A stretch of 64,000 bases of DNA from Platycnemis pennipes. Lineage: Eukaryota > Arthropoda > Insecta > Odonata > Platycnemididae. The notes beneath the pieces were generated by a model. The model saw only the letters and a program-made list of their open reading frames with translations. It was not told the DNA's origin and did not search any database. Shown here in pieces: positions 47,201 through 59,355 of this stretch. The position numbers and the translations under genes are program-made. The DNA lies in assembly GCA_933228895.1 (NCBI GenBank), contig OW121857.1, forward strand, positions 7,936,001 to 8,000,000, written 5' to 3'. Each line of letters opens with the position of its first letter. Position 1 is the first letter of the stretch.

Positions 47201-48483
47201 TCTTGTACTCCAACATCACACGTCGTTGTATCAACTCCTCACCAAGCATCATACCCTCATTTATTTTTAAGCTTTGTCCTTCTTACCCCACCCTCTTAGC
47301 TCTCTTTATCTTAGACAATTTGAGCAATCCAGTGTGAAGAAAACAACATTATTGTGACAATAGAATGGCTTGGCATTAATGGTTGGGCTAACATGTATGC
47401 AAATAATCCACCATCTGTGAGAATTGTTCCTAAGAAACAAGCACATACCCATGATCTAGAGCATATTAGTGAGCATTTATACTCTGCTGATACACAGAGC
47501 ACTCCCAACTTGAATTTCCATTCAGTGGGTAGGTGCAGACATATACAATTTGAACACTCCAGGAAGAGTTATGCCTAATGTTGACTTCATATTCATGCAT
47601 TTCTGATTTCAGCTAGTGTAGGCCTTTAACTAATTGGGTTCAAAGCATGCAAGGTTTTGAAATTTTATGTAACCTACCTTCTTAAAGTACAAACTTATAG
47701 TTTATTGCTACTAGAGCAATGCATTTCCTCAAGATAAATATTTCTGTGTAAGTTAGTGCTTATAACATCATTGTCAAAGCCTCTTTGTTTTATATATGAA
47801 CAAAATAATTGACAAAATATTCAAAAAACATCAAATTTGTAATGCAGTGAAAACAATTCTATACCTAATGGTCTAAGTGTGATTAATCATTTACTTCATC
47901 TTAGGCATATTCTATGCACATTCATATTTTCAAAATGCTGAAGTATAGTGTCATCACTTGCATAGTAACTTGACAAGAAAATCCATGACATGCATTTATT
48001 TGCATCTAGTTATAATTAATCTCTTTTTCTGCAATGTTGAATACTGTGTTGACCTGTCTTCTACATTTCCAAGAGTTAACAAAAAGTTGGAATCCAATAC
48101 TGATGAAATATTCCTACATTAGCACATCATTCGACAAGTTCTTTCAATATGTTAATCGCTATTGACTAATACTTGCTTTGCTTATTGCTTCACATGACGT
48201 TCAATTAACTTAATTCTCGTCATTAGTACAATGAACATCTTATATTGCCATTTAATATGTATCGCTTTCTAATAACAAGAAATATATCGGCGTAGGTAGG
48301 AAAAGAATTTTTTGTTTATGCGACACGATCTTCTTTAAGTTTCTTTGGATTGATCACAACCTTTCGGCAGTTGACTTCCTCCTTCGGCATAAGATAAGAA
48401 CAATTACGAGATCTATTCACCCTACCTTATCAGTAGATGATTGATTAGATTATTATTTAACAACTCATAATGCTGAAATTTAA
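44210..48483. other. Noncoding DNA, end of unit 3 and start of unit 4
   Basis: Counterpart of 7329-11651 across the boundary at 45713. Nearly identical to units 1 to 3, with no supported gene. A short deletion near 48195 removes about 30 bases found in units 2 and 3. Confidence 0.5.
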
Positions 48484-49267
48484 TATATTCGTATTTCGAA
48501 AATAAAAACATCTGCAAATTCTTTAACTAACATATTGTATGATGACTTACTGTAAACAAACTGTAAACTTCAGTAAACAAAACGACGCATACCACATTTC
48601 ATTGCTCATCTGTTCCCTCCCCCCTCCTTGCGATTGCCGGATTGGCCAAAATTGATGACGTATTTGGTATGTCGTCATGATTAGCGGAGAGTCCCCGAAG
48701 CTTATCACTTGGGTGATCACGCGAAATGGGAATACGCGGCAAACGCAACCTCGGTTTCGCTGAACGCATGGTAACCTAAGTCACGGGAACATCGAGAATA
48801 GGGGGCCAGACTTCGTTGCTATGTAGTCATAATTTGATTACAACATTTACTAATGAGCTGAGGAAGGGAAATAGTTACTTTTTGTCCAAAAACGTTTGAA
48901 AATGTACCTTAACTGTTTATTTTCGAGCTAAATTGCATTGTGAATGCATAATAGAAGCACATGGCTACACCGAGATTGTATAAACCGTTGAGCGGTGCAG
49001 TGCCCTATGGTATCATGTTGGCAGCGTTCGAAGTGTGCAGCCTTTGTGTTTGCAAGTATCCAGAGCGCAATAGGTAATACATTCATCATTCAAATTTCAT
49101 CACCCATTATTTTTCACTTCAGTCTTTCACTTCGTGGCATCATTCATGCATCAAATTCATCATCATATTTTTGCCAACTCATATTTAGTGGAATAGTATT
49201 GATTTCATTTCATAATCAAGCCTACTGAATCCATTTCTTAAAATGTATAGCCTTACAAATTTGAGGA
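48484..49267. other. Unit 4-specific sequence
   Basis: About 0.78 kb replaces a few bases of units 2 and 3 at this point. At 48793 it contains CGAGAATAGGGGGCC, similar to the Harbinger-like terminus in inverted form. Because the inverted arm to its right is longer here, this may be ancestral sequence lost from units 2 and 3 rather than an insertion. No gene is supported. Confidence 0.45.
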
Positions 49268-50675
49268 AATTTTCTCCCATCCATTATAGCTTTCCTCGCC
49301 TTTTCTAAGAATCCGCGGACCCTATTAATTTTTCCCTTCACGAACTTCCCCTTCTCATTCCATTTATTTCCTTGCGTTAATAGTTCCCAATTTTACCGCG
49401 CCAACCTTTCCAGACAAATTTGTAGGCAGGCTTCGCTGTGGAGTCAGCCCTTGCCTGAGACCAGCCATCCCCTCCTTCACCCTCCTCCTCCACTCCTATG
49501 TGCAGTTTTTGATCTCTTGGCATTTTCAGATGATAAATTTAAACATTTTGTGATTTTTCCCAAACCGCACGTTAAATTCCCTTACTTTTCCAGGATTTCC
49601 ATGGCCGTTTTCATTTTCCCTGACTTTTCCAGGTTCCTATAAACCCTGATATAGGAACTGATTCCAGGATATATAAGGATATCTAAGTTACTTAGCTATA
49701 GTGCATAGCGTTCAATCCTGGGAGATGTACCCAACCTTCCCTGTTATTACAATTTTTTCTAGTAAAACGTTTCCCTTTGATGTGCACTATGTAATTGTCC
49801 ACAATTTGTCTAGAGCAACTTCCGTGAGAAAATGTAATCAACATGCTGATAGCAAAGTTTTAACGCCAGCGGAAAATGAATCTAACAATAAGTTAAATCC
49901 AATTCGGTATGTAAACGATGGAACGTAATCATTAGCGAACATTATTTTCTGGCTAAAAAGGAATTCTAATCCGTGAAATATGATGAAATGAGAAGGAAGT
50001 TAATTATAAACTATAGCACAAAGGGTTTTCTCAAAAAAATATCCGCCAATCCGAAAAAAATACGAAGTTGATAAAATACCAAAGGACACAAAGAAGAATG
50101 AAATAAAATTGTAAGTATTAATAGTATATTATCGAAACCTATGCTAAGGCTCCAGGCATACGTGAGTGAAATAATTTTAGAGCCACGTATTATCTGCTGA
50201 ACTAAATCTAAAGATATGAAAAGGGTTATATGAGATGTTGCTTCATTCAAAATTAATGTACAGCGTAATGAGACCAACTACCATAAATGGCAGTATAGTG
50301 AAATACTGAACCTCCCAGGAACACAATTGCAGATGTGTTATTGAGCTTCTGACTTCTGTAGGAGTAAAATATTCACTGTCTACCAATTGCTTACACTGTG
50401 TTAATTACACCATTTGTCCATTTCAGTGCTGGCTACCCTGATTACACACGGATTCATGAGACGTCATCATCAGTTGTGCTGAAGTTTCTACCGCGAAGGG
50501 ATTTGCAGCGCATTTGACAGGAAAGGGTGGTGCGAGAATATTGGAAACTATTGAGGCGAGGAAAGAAATGGAATGAGAGGGGAAGTTCGTGAAGGGAAAA
50601 ATTAATAGGGTTCGCGGATTCTTAGAAAAGGCGAGGAAAGCTACAATGGGAGGGAGAAAATTTGGAATATCGGAG
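49268..50675. repeat. Inverted-repeat composite, unit 4 (longest arms)
   Basis: The left arm (about 49268-49420) is the inverted complement of about 50510-50675, including aaattttctccc against gggagaaaattt at the outer ends. The hAT-like right-end fragment lies inside at about 49426-49648. This copy shows the fullest form of the structure that is shortened in units 2 and 3. Confidence 0.6.
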
Positions 50676-50809
50676 AGAGTTCACCATGAACAGAAAACCC
50701 AAGAGAACAGAGTGCCCTCCGTCTATTCTTTGTCGGCGTATTTGCTTGGAGAGAGAGAGATATATAAATGAAAGCCCCCCTACTCCCTATGCCTCCCTAC
50801 TGCCTCCTT

Positions 50810-51490
50810 CCTAAGCTCACACCCTACTTTACGCCGATGACTGCAAACTTTTCAAGAACATTCAAACGCCCTCCGATTGTTATGAACTACAATATTCCCT
50901 AAGACAGACATCAAATTGGTGCAATGTATGGAAGCTTAAGTTAAACCCAGACAAGTGTAGCGTGATGTCTATTTCCCTAAAAAGGTTCACCCATGAATTT
51001 AATTATACAGTTCTTAATCGCTCCTTGAAACGTGTCTCAACACCCTAGGTATTCTTACAGACAGTAAATTAAATTTTTCCCAACACATACAAACCATCAA
51101 GTCCAAAGCAATGTCCCTCTTAGGCCTGCTCTATCGTTTCACTGAAGTTAATGACCCACAAGCCCTTCGAACCTTCTTTTCTTCTATCGTTCTTCCAATT
51201 CTTACGTATTCCTGCCCCATCTGGTCTACCTCTCCTCAAACTAATCTCTCATCTCTGGACTGTGTCTGCAATTTCTTTGCTAAAATAGTTAAAACTAGAT
51301 TACCGCATTTTCGTAACATGTCCACCAATACAATTCTCTCCTCCCTCTCCATCCCTAACCTTAGACTCACAGCAGATTTAAAACTAATTTATAATACTCT
51401 CAATTCCACCATCGCCTGCCCCGATTAGCTCTCCTTCGTCAACTTCAAAGTTCCTTCCCGCCCCACCTTTCGTTCTCATCCTTTTCTTCA
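50810..51490 (+). pseudogene. LINE reverse-transcriptase fragment, unit 4
   Basis: It carries LLYADDCKLF and the CPIWS block like unit 3, and keeps the base missing from unit 3 near 31171. It ends in a stop at CPD and then breaks off near 51496 where a deletion joins it to the interior of the hAT-like element. Dead. Confidence 0.65.
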
Positions 51491-51496
51491 TGTGCC

Positions 51497-51965
51497 CATT
51501 AAAGTAGCTTTTTGAATCAATCTCGATTTTTTCTTCTTCACATCCTTCTACAAATTTGGCTAACTGAAATCAAATTTGACTGAGAACAACTTTTTTGTCT
51601 CCAGAGGGACAAAGCGGAGCATTCATGGCAAAATCATTAGCGAATGAAAATGAGATGCGCACACCTTTCGCCAATTATTTCACCAAATCGTGCAGACTAT
51701 AGCCAGAAAGAACCAGAATAGGTCCCCTGGGCTGCCTCCACAGTGAAGTCGTCCCCTCCTTCACCCCGTCCTCCGCTCCTATGCGCAGTTTTTGATATCA
51801 TGGCATTTTCAGGTGATAAATTCCGAAATTTGAACATTTGCAATTTTTCCCTTACCACACGTTAAATTCCCTGACTTTTCCAGGATTTCCATGACCGTTT
51901 TCATTTTCCCTCACTTTTCCAGGTTTTCCAGGTTTTCCAGGATTTCCAGGTTCCTGTAAACCCTG
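51497..51965. mobile_element. hAT-like element, right half only, unit 4
   Basis: It matches the right part of 31887-32676, including the Harbinger-like relic at 51579-51726, and ends CCTGTAAACCCTG followed by TCTAA. The left end was lost in the deletion at 51496. Confidence 0.5.
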
Positions 51966-52564
51966 TCTAATTTATGCATTGTTATTGGCCACTATAAATT
52001 GGCATCATCGCTGTATGTGGTTTTATTTCTTTAGAATAAAATAAAAAAAAGGAGTGACCGCAGGGGAAGGATAATTGACGACCAAGGCTCCTCCACTCAC
52101 CGAGTTTTTCTACGGGCCGCCTTTTGTTTGGCCACAGCCGTTCCCCGTGAAATGCGGTTGAATGTCCATCCTATCTATCAATGAAGGCTCTTTTTTACTC
52201 CTCTATTTGCACTAGGGTTTCAAAGGTGTGGCCGACTGAAAAAGACGTCTAAAAGCTGAATGAAGAAACTGGGAGATATTCTTCTTCGAAATCTGTTGCG
52301 TTTCGGGATAAAAAGAGCAGTTTCAACATTGACTGGGCCGTAAAAGGAGAAATAAGATTCCAGAGAGAATGAGGGCGTTTACTCGGAACCGAAATCACAA
52401 TTTCGTTCACGAAATCGTTAGATGGAAACAGAAAAAGAATTTTAGTGAAAAATGAATCTTCTAACCTCAACCATTCACTCATAAATCGAAAATTAAAATA
52501 AGAAAAAGGTGACGACCACCGAAAAAGCTGCTGTGATAATATTGACGTATTGCAAAACTTCGCC
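51966..52564. other. Spacer with dispersed repeat segment, unit 4
   Basis: Counterpart of 32682-33273. No gene. Confidence 0.5.
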
Positions 52565-53312
52565 GGACCTAGAGAAGGTATATTCCTCAATTAAGTTAGT
52601 AAATAAGCTCGTAAGCACGTTCCGTCACAAGAACCGTTGCCAATGATAAAAACATACTGTAGTGGCATTTTCATGTAACTAAGGCTTTTCTGCTTTTTTT
52701 TCGAGCAAACATTTATTAATATCAATTAAACAAGTGTGGTAAGGCGAGCACTTTTTTACATTGCTAAATTCTTCATTATATTGCACATCTTTAAATAGTT
52801 TTTCGTCAAAACGGCATTTCTCTTTACATTATTAATCTGCAAATCTTACTGCAAGAGCCAGGCTCTGCCGTATAACCACGCATAAAATACCTGATTTTCA
52901 ATGTCTTTTCTCTTCAAATATATGATGGAATGGCCTCATTATTATATTGGCAATCGCAAGAAGGGCCAAAAAATGATGTGCTCTGAAATTTTCACAAAAA
53001 TGACATCTACTTCATAATTCGATGGACTCACCTTATAAGGTGATAATAATGTAAAAAGAAAGGTCGTTTTGACGAAATACTAATAACCGATGCGCTATTT
53101 TATGTAGAGTTAAACACTGTGAAACTGTGCTTGCCTTGCCGCACTTGTTTAATTCATATTAATAAATATTTGCTCGAAAAAAAACATAAAAACCCTTAGT
53201 TACATGAAAGTGGCGCTACAGTATGTTGTTTTCATTGGCAACGGTCTTGTGACCAAACGTGCATACAAGCCTTTTTACTAACTTAATTTAAGAATATATC
53301 TTACCAAGGCCC
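52565..53312. mobile_element. Foldback element, unit 4 copy
   Basis: The same two inverted arms with more differences than units 2 and 3. The centre contains a small duplication near 53035-53050. It ends 135 bases before the array edge. Confidence 0.72.
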
Positions 53313-53447
53313 TTCTTATAATTTTTATTTTATTTAAAAATTTCATTGGTTATTGATATGGTGTAATTAATACCAATACTTCCACATGGTAGCAGCGTCA
53401 TTTTTGCCAAACAATTTTCAAAAATATGAATATTAATAGCATTCAAA

Positions 53448-55491
53448 ACAAAAAAAGTATTTAGAAGAGATTAGTTTAAAACTAAATAATAAAATATTTA
53501 CCCTATTTTAGAATACGCATTAGCGGGATTGAGCATGTATTCTCACTTTGTAAATTAAACGTGGCAACAACACGTCAGTCATGATTCGAAGAAAAAATGA
53601 GTTAAAAGAGCTTGTGAAAAATAGAATGTAAGTACAACATGCTATATACTACATTACTCATAGAATTATTGTGTATGCGTTATCACCCTATAGATGATTT
53701 TCCATATAGATGATTTTCCATATAAGCGTTTTTCTGGATCGGTATTTATTCATTAAATAACATAGCTCTTTTACGGGACTGCGTATCGCGGAGTCACGGT
53801 GGAACCTTCTTAAGGTAGAACCTCTAATACAAATACCTCCGATAACATGCCTTGATATTTTGATATATTGTAGAGAAATCATTCCTTCGTCAATCCATGA
53901 AAAAAGATTTGGGGGTCATCGATCATTTAACGCTGATTACAGGATTTGAAAATCGTCATTTTCAGCCTCATATTACATTGCTCTTAAGGAAAAATGGTGA
54001 CGTCCCTTCCTTAAAAATTTTATTTCTCGAAATTTCTCCTGACAACACCATCTCAAAAACCAGTATATTGTGACTGAATAATCAACGGATAATATCTATT
54101 TTTTTCAGGCTGCCTCATCGGCCATTTAAGGCTAATATTTGTGATTGAAAAACGATGAAAAGTCTAACTTCCGTTCCTTATCCACCATAGTGACAGAAGT
54201 CTGGCAACAATGTTAGGGAAGTAATCGAAACAAACTGGCCCGATAACTCCGTCATTTATTCCTTACGTCACGATTGCAGACGATTTATGATTTGGATGTG
54301 TGTCATTGATTAGAACCATCTGTACTGTACTCTCTATTAGTACTAGTTACTTGAAGAATACCTAAGTGCGCTGAAATATTTTACACTTAGCAGTCGTCAT
54401 ACGCGGAATATCATAGATCCCTGAAAATAGTAGACATAACACTGTTTACGCGATAAAATCGCTTCTTTATTGCTACTCACGATGGTCTATATGTTCTTCA
54501 AAAGAATATTTTCAATATTTTAATGTATATTTCGTAATATAAAGTCATCGTTTTCACCTGGCACTAAATAATACTTTGTTTTGAATACGTATTTTTATCA
54601 CCCACATAATATATTTCATCAAATTTGTAAAATTGAGAATATAAGACAAAAATGTGGTTGTAGGAATTTTAAACTAGACTCGCTGCATAATGTTAATAGG
54701 CACTAATATGTTTGGTAATACAATTTCCAAAACCTGCTCACTGATCACTACACAAGCATTTTCCAAGATAAGAAAATAGTTCCTAGAGGAAAAACTTAAT
54801 AGTTCTCATGAAAATTATGATATTTTAATCCTAGTTCCTCCAAAAGAGAGTTGTTTAGCCGTATATCTATTTCGCGAAATCCCAATTATTATGGCAAATT
54901 ATTGGCAGTCAACTTAGCTGATAGTTCATATCCCGTACATTTTGCTGATACGGGCCAAACCACATAAACTTATCAAATATGAACAATATTGTATATACCC
55001 ATGAAGCCCTTACTAGTAGTATCAGTTTACCTTTTACCAAGCCCGTAGCCAGGACAAAAATTGAGGAGGGATTTACTGATTGGGATCTAAAGACCATGTC
55101 CTCTAGAAAAACAATGTTTTTTTACAGTCCCAAAATAGTAATTGATCTTTACTGCCTTTTTATTATCTGTCATACGCAACAAATAATCTCACCTCTATGC
55201 TACTTCCTTCTTCAACTTTTCATACATTTACCCTCTAACTGAAAATTTGGAGGGAGTTTACAAACCCCTCCCCTTCCACTCACTACCGCCTTGCCTTTAT
55301 CCATATAAACCTGATGGTAACGTTCCACCCACCATAGTATTAACAGCAATAAGATGTTTAGATGATTCCTTCATCTTTTTATTAACAGTATTTTTTAATT
55401 ATTTGGCTAAAATAATATAAGATTAAGGCAATAATATTTTTAAAGCTGCTATTAAAAAATGGAAGCTTTCAAATTAATATCGTAATACTGC
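53448..55491. other. Single-copy AT-rich region, no gene seen
   Basis: About 2 kb beyond the array. A 16-bp motif gatgattttccatata is repeated in tandem at 53693-53725. Otherwise only chance ORFs under 90 codons are present. No transposon ends were recognised. Confidence 0.5.
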
Positions 55492-55701
55492 CTATTCCTC
55501 TACGGCTTGAGATTTCGATGGCAATACAGTATTTACAACGCCGTTTACTCTACATTTTATACCCCAATTACATTCCAGTCCGATGAGAATTTCTTCTGTT
55601 ATATCATTTAACGATGACACTGAATTACACGCTGTACAAATAATCTGCTTAGTCAAAAACTTTACTTCCACGATTCGACATCCATCAATAAATGCACTCA
55701 A
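55492..55701 (-). pseudogene. Possible Mutator-like transposase N-terminal fragment
   Basis: The minus strand encodes 69 residues with the pattern CRIVEVKFLTKQIICTAC, then an LNDITEEILIGL segment and a second C-containing strand, ending in a natural stop. The order resembles the N-terminal Cys-rich part of the Mutator-like domain found in many arthropod transposon proteins. No continuation was found on either side. The assignment is from memory of the pattern. Confidence 0.35.
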
Positions 55702-56276
55702 AGAGTGGATTTGAAAAATACTTTCAGCAATATTCCGTCCCTTTAGATTTTACAAACTATTAGCCTTATATATAGACATAAATTTACCTTTAAAACGAAC
55801 TTATGAAGCATTAACTCTAGCCCTCAAATGGAATTAGCGATTCAAAAAGGCAAATTGCACTGCCCAACAAAGTTCAGTTATAAAAGTTATCGCACTATAA
55901 AGTAATAGAGCAAGTGTAATTTGTAACTACAACACAAAATACCTCATTGTACAACTGAAGTTAAATGCTTGCAAACAAATAGCAGAAAGCAACAAATCAC
56001 AATGAGGTAGCGCAGGCGAACAAGGATGTCCAACCAGTGTGAAAATTTGGTTCCTATGTTAATATTTACACGTTCTTTACGGTGTTGTCCAGTTCGTCGT
56101 CAGCAAATATGTCTGATAAATTTGTTTTAATTAAGTCTCTATGGAAAGATCAAAAGCGATTTTTAGGTCTGTTATTTTATTTCATATATTATTTTATTAT
56201 TATGAAATTTTATTGTTGCTCCTAAGAAAGTTTTTAAAGTGCCTCTGACACATGGCGTCAATATAAAAGCCTTTGA
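55702..56276. other. Noncoding AT-rich stretch
   Basis: No gene, repeat or transposon end recognised. Confidence 0.45.
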
Positions 56277-56277
56277 A

Positions 56278-56418
56278 TAAGAAGATGCAACCTATGTAAA
56301 TTTTCATAGATTTTCATTTGTTGGTACAACGCGTTTCGACGCTATGGCGTCATCTTCAAGTACCTTCATCTTCATCTTCAAGCAGTCTATTAAAATTTAC
56401 ACAGGTTGCATCTTCTTA
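56278..56418. repeat. 141-bp inverted repeat enclosing a hammerhead-like motif
   Basis: The ends 56278-56304 and 56391-56418 are inverted copies with about one mismatch. Between them, on the minus strand, 56360-56333 reads CTTGAAGA, a perfect GACGC/GCGTC hairpin with a CATA loop, and GAAAC. This is the layout of the hammerhead-like motifs reported in Penelope-like elements, though the first core base deviates. It may be a solitary Penelope terminal remnant. Confidence 0.45.
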
Positions 56419-57378
56419 TTCAACATGAATTTTCACCAAGTGAAAGCCGAATCTATCGATTTCATAAAAGCCTTTCTTCATATCACCAAATTACTTCTGT
56501 TGGAAGATGTCTCATGTTTCGTATAGCCATGTTTAATAGTTGAAAATCGTTTTAAATTATTATTAACCACATTTTCAGCAATTTTATGTTGTTCCGGCAT
56601 GCTATATTCGTCTGTATTTATGAAAGTAGTACTGCGAAGCGCAGGTTCTACCTTAAGGCGTAGAAACCTCCACAGAATACAAATTCAATAAAGCACTCGA
56701 CGCTTGTAACCAGTACTGAAGCATTCTTTACCACGAAGCGTGAGGGAAAGTGGTACACGGATGAACACAGAACGACTTAAGCGCCGTCCGTCTTGAAGGC
56801 ATTTAAAGAACGTCAGCGCATCGGCGAAGACACGAAGGCGCGGTTTGTTGGAAGATTACGATGCGCTCATCGTTAAGGCGCCATCTTGGCGCTGACCTCC
56901 ACTACATTACACCCCCCTCACCCCTTTTGCACCCGGGGAGAACATGTTCCCGTCGTGCCTCGCGGCTTTAAAGGAGGAACTCATCAGCGGCATACAAAAA
57001 GGGGGAAGGCCTCGCTCGCTCATGTACTGCTGGGGAAATTTAATCTTGCTTGCTCGTTCGACAGAATGCTCTCCCCTCCTCAAGATAAGAGGCTTGCATC
57101 GCCGGCGATTGCAGCCGGAACCTCTGAACCTGCTTCTCTCCCTCTCCCGCTCCACGCAATCAAATTTCGAGACGGCAAGCTCCCGTCACATTCTTGAAGT
57201 AGAAGTCTCAAGGCGCTACGGAAGGAACTGACTGGGTGATTCTCAAACCATCCACTCTTGAAGCTAACACTAGTCCTAAACACTAATCCTACATTTTTTG
57301 CTTCGGAGGGAATGGTCAACAGCGGTAAAATTTGAAAATCACGTAAATCCACAGCTCAACTCACAGAAAACCTACGCA
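56419..57378. other. No recognised gene; GC-rich island at about 56740-57200
   Basis: Several overlapping ORFs of 80 to 103 codons occur on both strands in the GC-rich part, but none has a recognisable domain and their overlap suggests composition rather than coding. A dispersed repeat is the likeliest content. Confidence 0.35.
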
Positions 57379-57951
57379 CATCTACATCTACGCGATACCC
57401 TGCCAGCCACCGCGAGGGTGTGTGGCAGAGGGTGAACATCACCAAGCATGCACTACCGACATGCAAACAAGCAACTATATTGTCTCATGCAACTAGATTG
57501 TTAGTATTTATAGTATTTAAGGGATTAATACATGCATCATGCACTACAGACTACTCTAAAATATTTCACCTACCTATCCCTTTGATATGCTGCCTATTCT
57601 GTTCTCTTAGAGTACGGGGGAAAAATGCCATTTTGAATCTATCGGTACGACAATATATCTCTCTAATCTTATTTATCTGGTCGAATCTAGCATAATACGC
57701 TGGTGTTTTTAATATGTTCCTAACATCTTCAGCAAAGCTATCCGATGGAAATTTCTCTAATAGATTTAATCTGTATCTACCTTAACCTACGCTCTGATAA
57801 TGATTCCCACCCTAATTCTTTTATTAATTCTCAAACGCTACTCAACCTATCGTAAGGCCTTTTAACGATCCTAGCTTCTCTACGCTGCACACTGTCTAGT
57901 TCTCTGATCAAACCTAATTCATTAGGATCCCATACACTGGCTGCATACTCA
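57379..57951 (-). pseudogene. CR1/L2-like LINE 3' fragment, reverse orientation
   Basis: This is the reverse complement of the LINE tail in the array units, from the gatgta 3' end at 57379 to the EYAA codons near 57951. It differs from the array copies at many positions and carries frameshifts. The homology stops within a short stretch of repeated actgcatact motifs, so the 5' junction is rearranged. Confidence 0.65.
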
Positions 57952-57988
57952 CTGCATACTGCACTGCATACTGCACTCTGCATACTGA
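57940..57988 (+). repeat. Short tandem repeat at LINE junction
   Basis: Imperfect copies of actgcatact follow the 5' end of the reversed LINE. The repeated motif is the LINE's own gcatact end, suggesting slippage or repair-associated duplication at the junction. Confidence 0.55.
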
Positions 57989-58289
57989 ATCAGTTTTAAA
58001 AGAGTTTACATACATTGGCGAGAGCCAGGAGTTAATTTAAATTGCACCTACAAGAAATTTTTCGACAAGATTTACATAATTCTTAAGTCACGTGAAATTG
58101 TTACTATTTTACTCGACGGTTGTTCATTCAGATATTCTTGATTATTCCAGCGACTACAATAATTCTTGTAAAAACTAACGTTTCAAGCATTTCACCATAA
58201 TTAAACATAAGAGCATGAAAAAGAGTCCATGAAATGCACAGAGCAATCGGGCAAGGCATCTAACAAATGTATACTCCATTTGGACGTGT
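57989..58289. other. Noncoding stretch
   Basis: Nothing recognisable. It may include upstream sequence of the Penelope-like element. Confidence 0.4.
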
Positions 58290-59252
58290 ATTCCATCTTG
58301 GAATAGGAACTATACATGATCTGTCATGGGGAAAACACACGCAGGTTTTTCGTTGTGTGGCCACAAGGGGAACAACACCTGACTGAATTTCTCCGGCACC
58401 TCAACCTTCAACACGATAACATAAAATTTACCATGGAAAAGGAAAGCAACAACCAGATATCCTTCTTGGACGTTAAAGTTCCCAAGAAAGAAGATGGATC
58501 CCTGGGCCACTCGGTACATCGGAAGGTGACCCACACATCTCTATCTCCACGCCTCCTCTCATCACCACCCGCAGCAAAAGAGTTCTGTGATAACCAGCCT
58601 CTTTCACCGGCCTCGAACTATTTCCGAGCAACAATCGCTTCCTGAAGAGGAGAAACATCTCCTTGCTGCCCTGGGAAAGGATGGATATGATAAAGCCACA
58701 ATCCAAAAAACGGTTCTTCGGTTGGACCAACGGAGCGACAAATCCAAGATTGTAGATCCTGTCGCACGTGCTGTCATCCCCTACATTGGAGGAACCACGG
58801 AGAAAATATCGCGAGTTCTCGCGAAGCATAATATACTGACTAGATTCGGATGTGACAACAAATTATCCAGTCTCCTCATCAGAGCGAAGGATCGCCTCCC
58901 GCCCGGAATCCACGAAGGCGTTTACGAGGTTATCTGTAGCTGTGGAAAATCTTACGTAGGGCAAACAAAGAGAGCTGTAGTACAATGTTGAATGAAAGAG
59001 CACTCACGGGCCCTCAAAAACGGACAAAGGGAGAAATCGGCCATTGCGGAGTGTGTTTCGATGGAACCAAACCATTCCGTGAATTTAATGGAACCAAAAA
59101 TCCTCTCGAGGGAAAAGCGATATTTCCCTAGAATTATAAGGGAAGCAATTGAAATTTCCAGGAGGCCCAACAATATGAATAGAGAGGATAGCTACCCACT
59201 CTCCAACACGTGGAACCGAGTATTCACGCGAACATCAACAGCCAATCAGTGA
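58290..59252 (+). pseudogene. Penelope-like element, RT C-terminus and GIY-YIG endonuclease (degraded)
   Basis: The frame from 58316 gives FVVWPQGEQHLTEFLRHLN and an IKFTME...ISFLDV block typical of the Penelope reverse-transcriptase thumb region. After a frameshift near 58540-58590 the frame from 58587 continues through a spacer to GVYEVICSCGKSYVGQTKR, the GIY-YIG nuclease motif. A TGA at 58989-58991 interrupts the frame, probably a CGA codon changed by one transition, and the same frame then runs on to 59252. The N-terminal catalytic part of the reverse transcriptase is missing. The element is inactive. Confidence 0.78.
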
Positions 59253-59321
59253 GCAGCGGCCACCTCAGAAGACGAGTGTAATAAGCGTCAACTTCGGAGC
59301 ATCTTTCACTTTAAGCCTGGC

Positions 59322-59355
59322 CTGAGGACGCCCGCAGTAAGGTGGGTGAAACGTC
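59322..59355 (+). ncRNA. Hammerhead-like motif downstream of Penelope ORF
   Basis: CTGAGGA is followed by a six-pair stem (GCCCGC against GTGGGT with two G-U pairs) and then GAAACGTC. Hammerhead ribozymes use CUGANGA, stem II and GAAA, and such motifs are known in Penelope-like elements. One unpaired C precedes the stem and the flanking stems are not obvious, so it may be a relic that no longer cleaves. Confidence 0.4.

Larger units (their letters stand above)
45713..53447 (+). repeat. Tandem array unit 4 (truncated at its right end)
   Basis: Similarity to units 1 to 3 stops abruptly at about 53447, just after the foldback element and before the LINE tail and the repeat-protein gene. The sequence beyond is unrelated, so this is the right edge of the array. 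The copy has its own extra 0.8 kb at 48484-49267 and a deletion near 51497. Its second half differs at more positions than units 2 and 3 differ from each other. Confidence 0.88.

Noticed and set aside
56886..57231. Overlapping ORFs of about 100 codons in the GC-rich island
   Set aside because: Several frames on both strands are open at once without domains, which suggests base composition and not coding.
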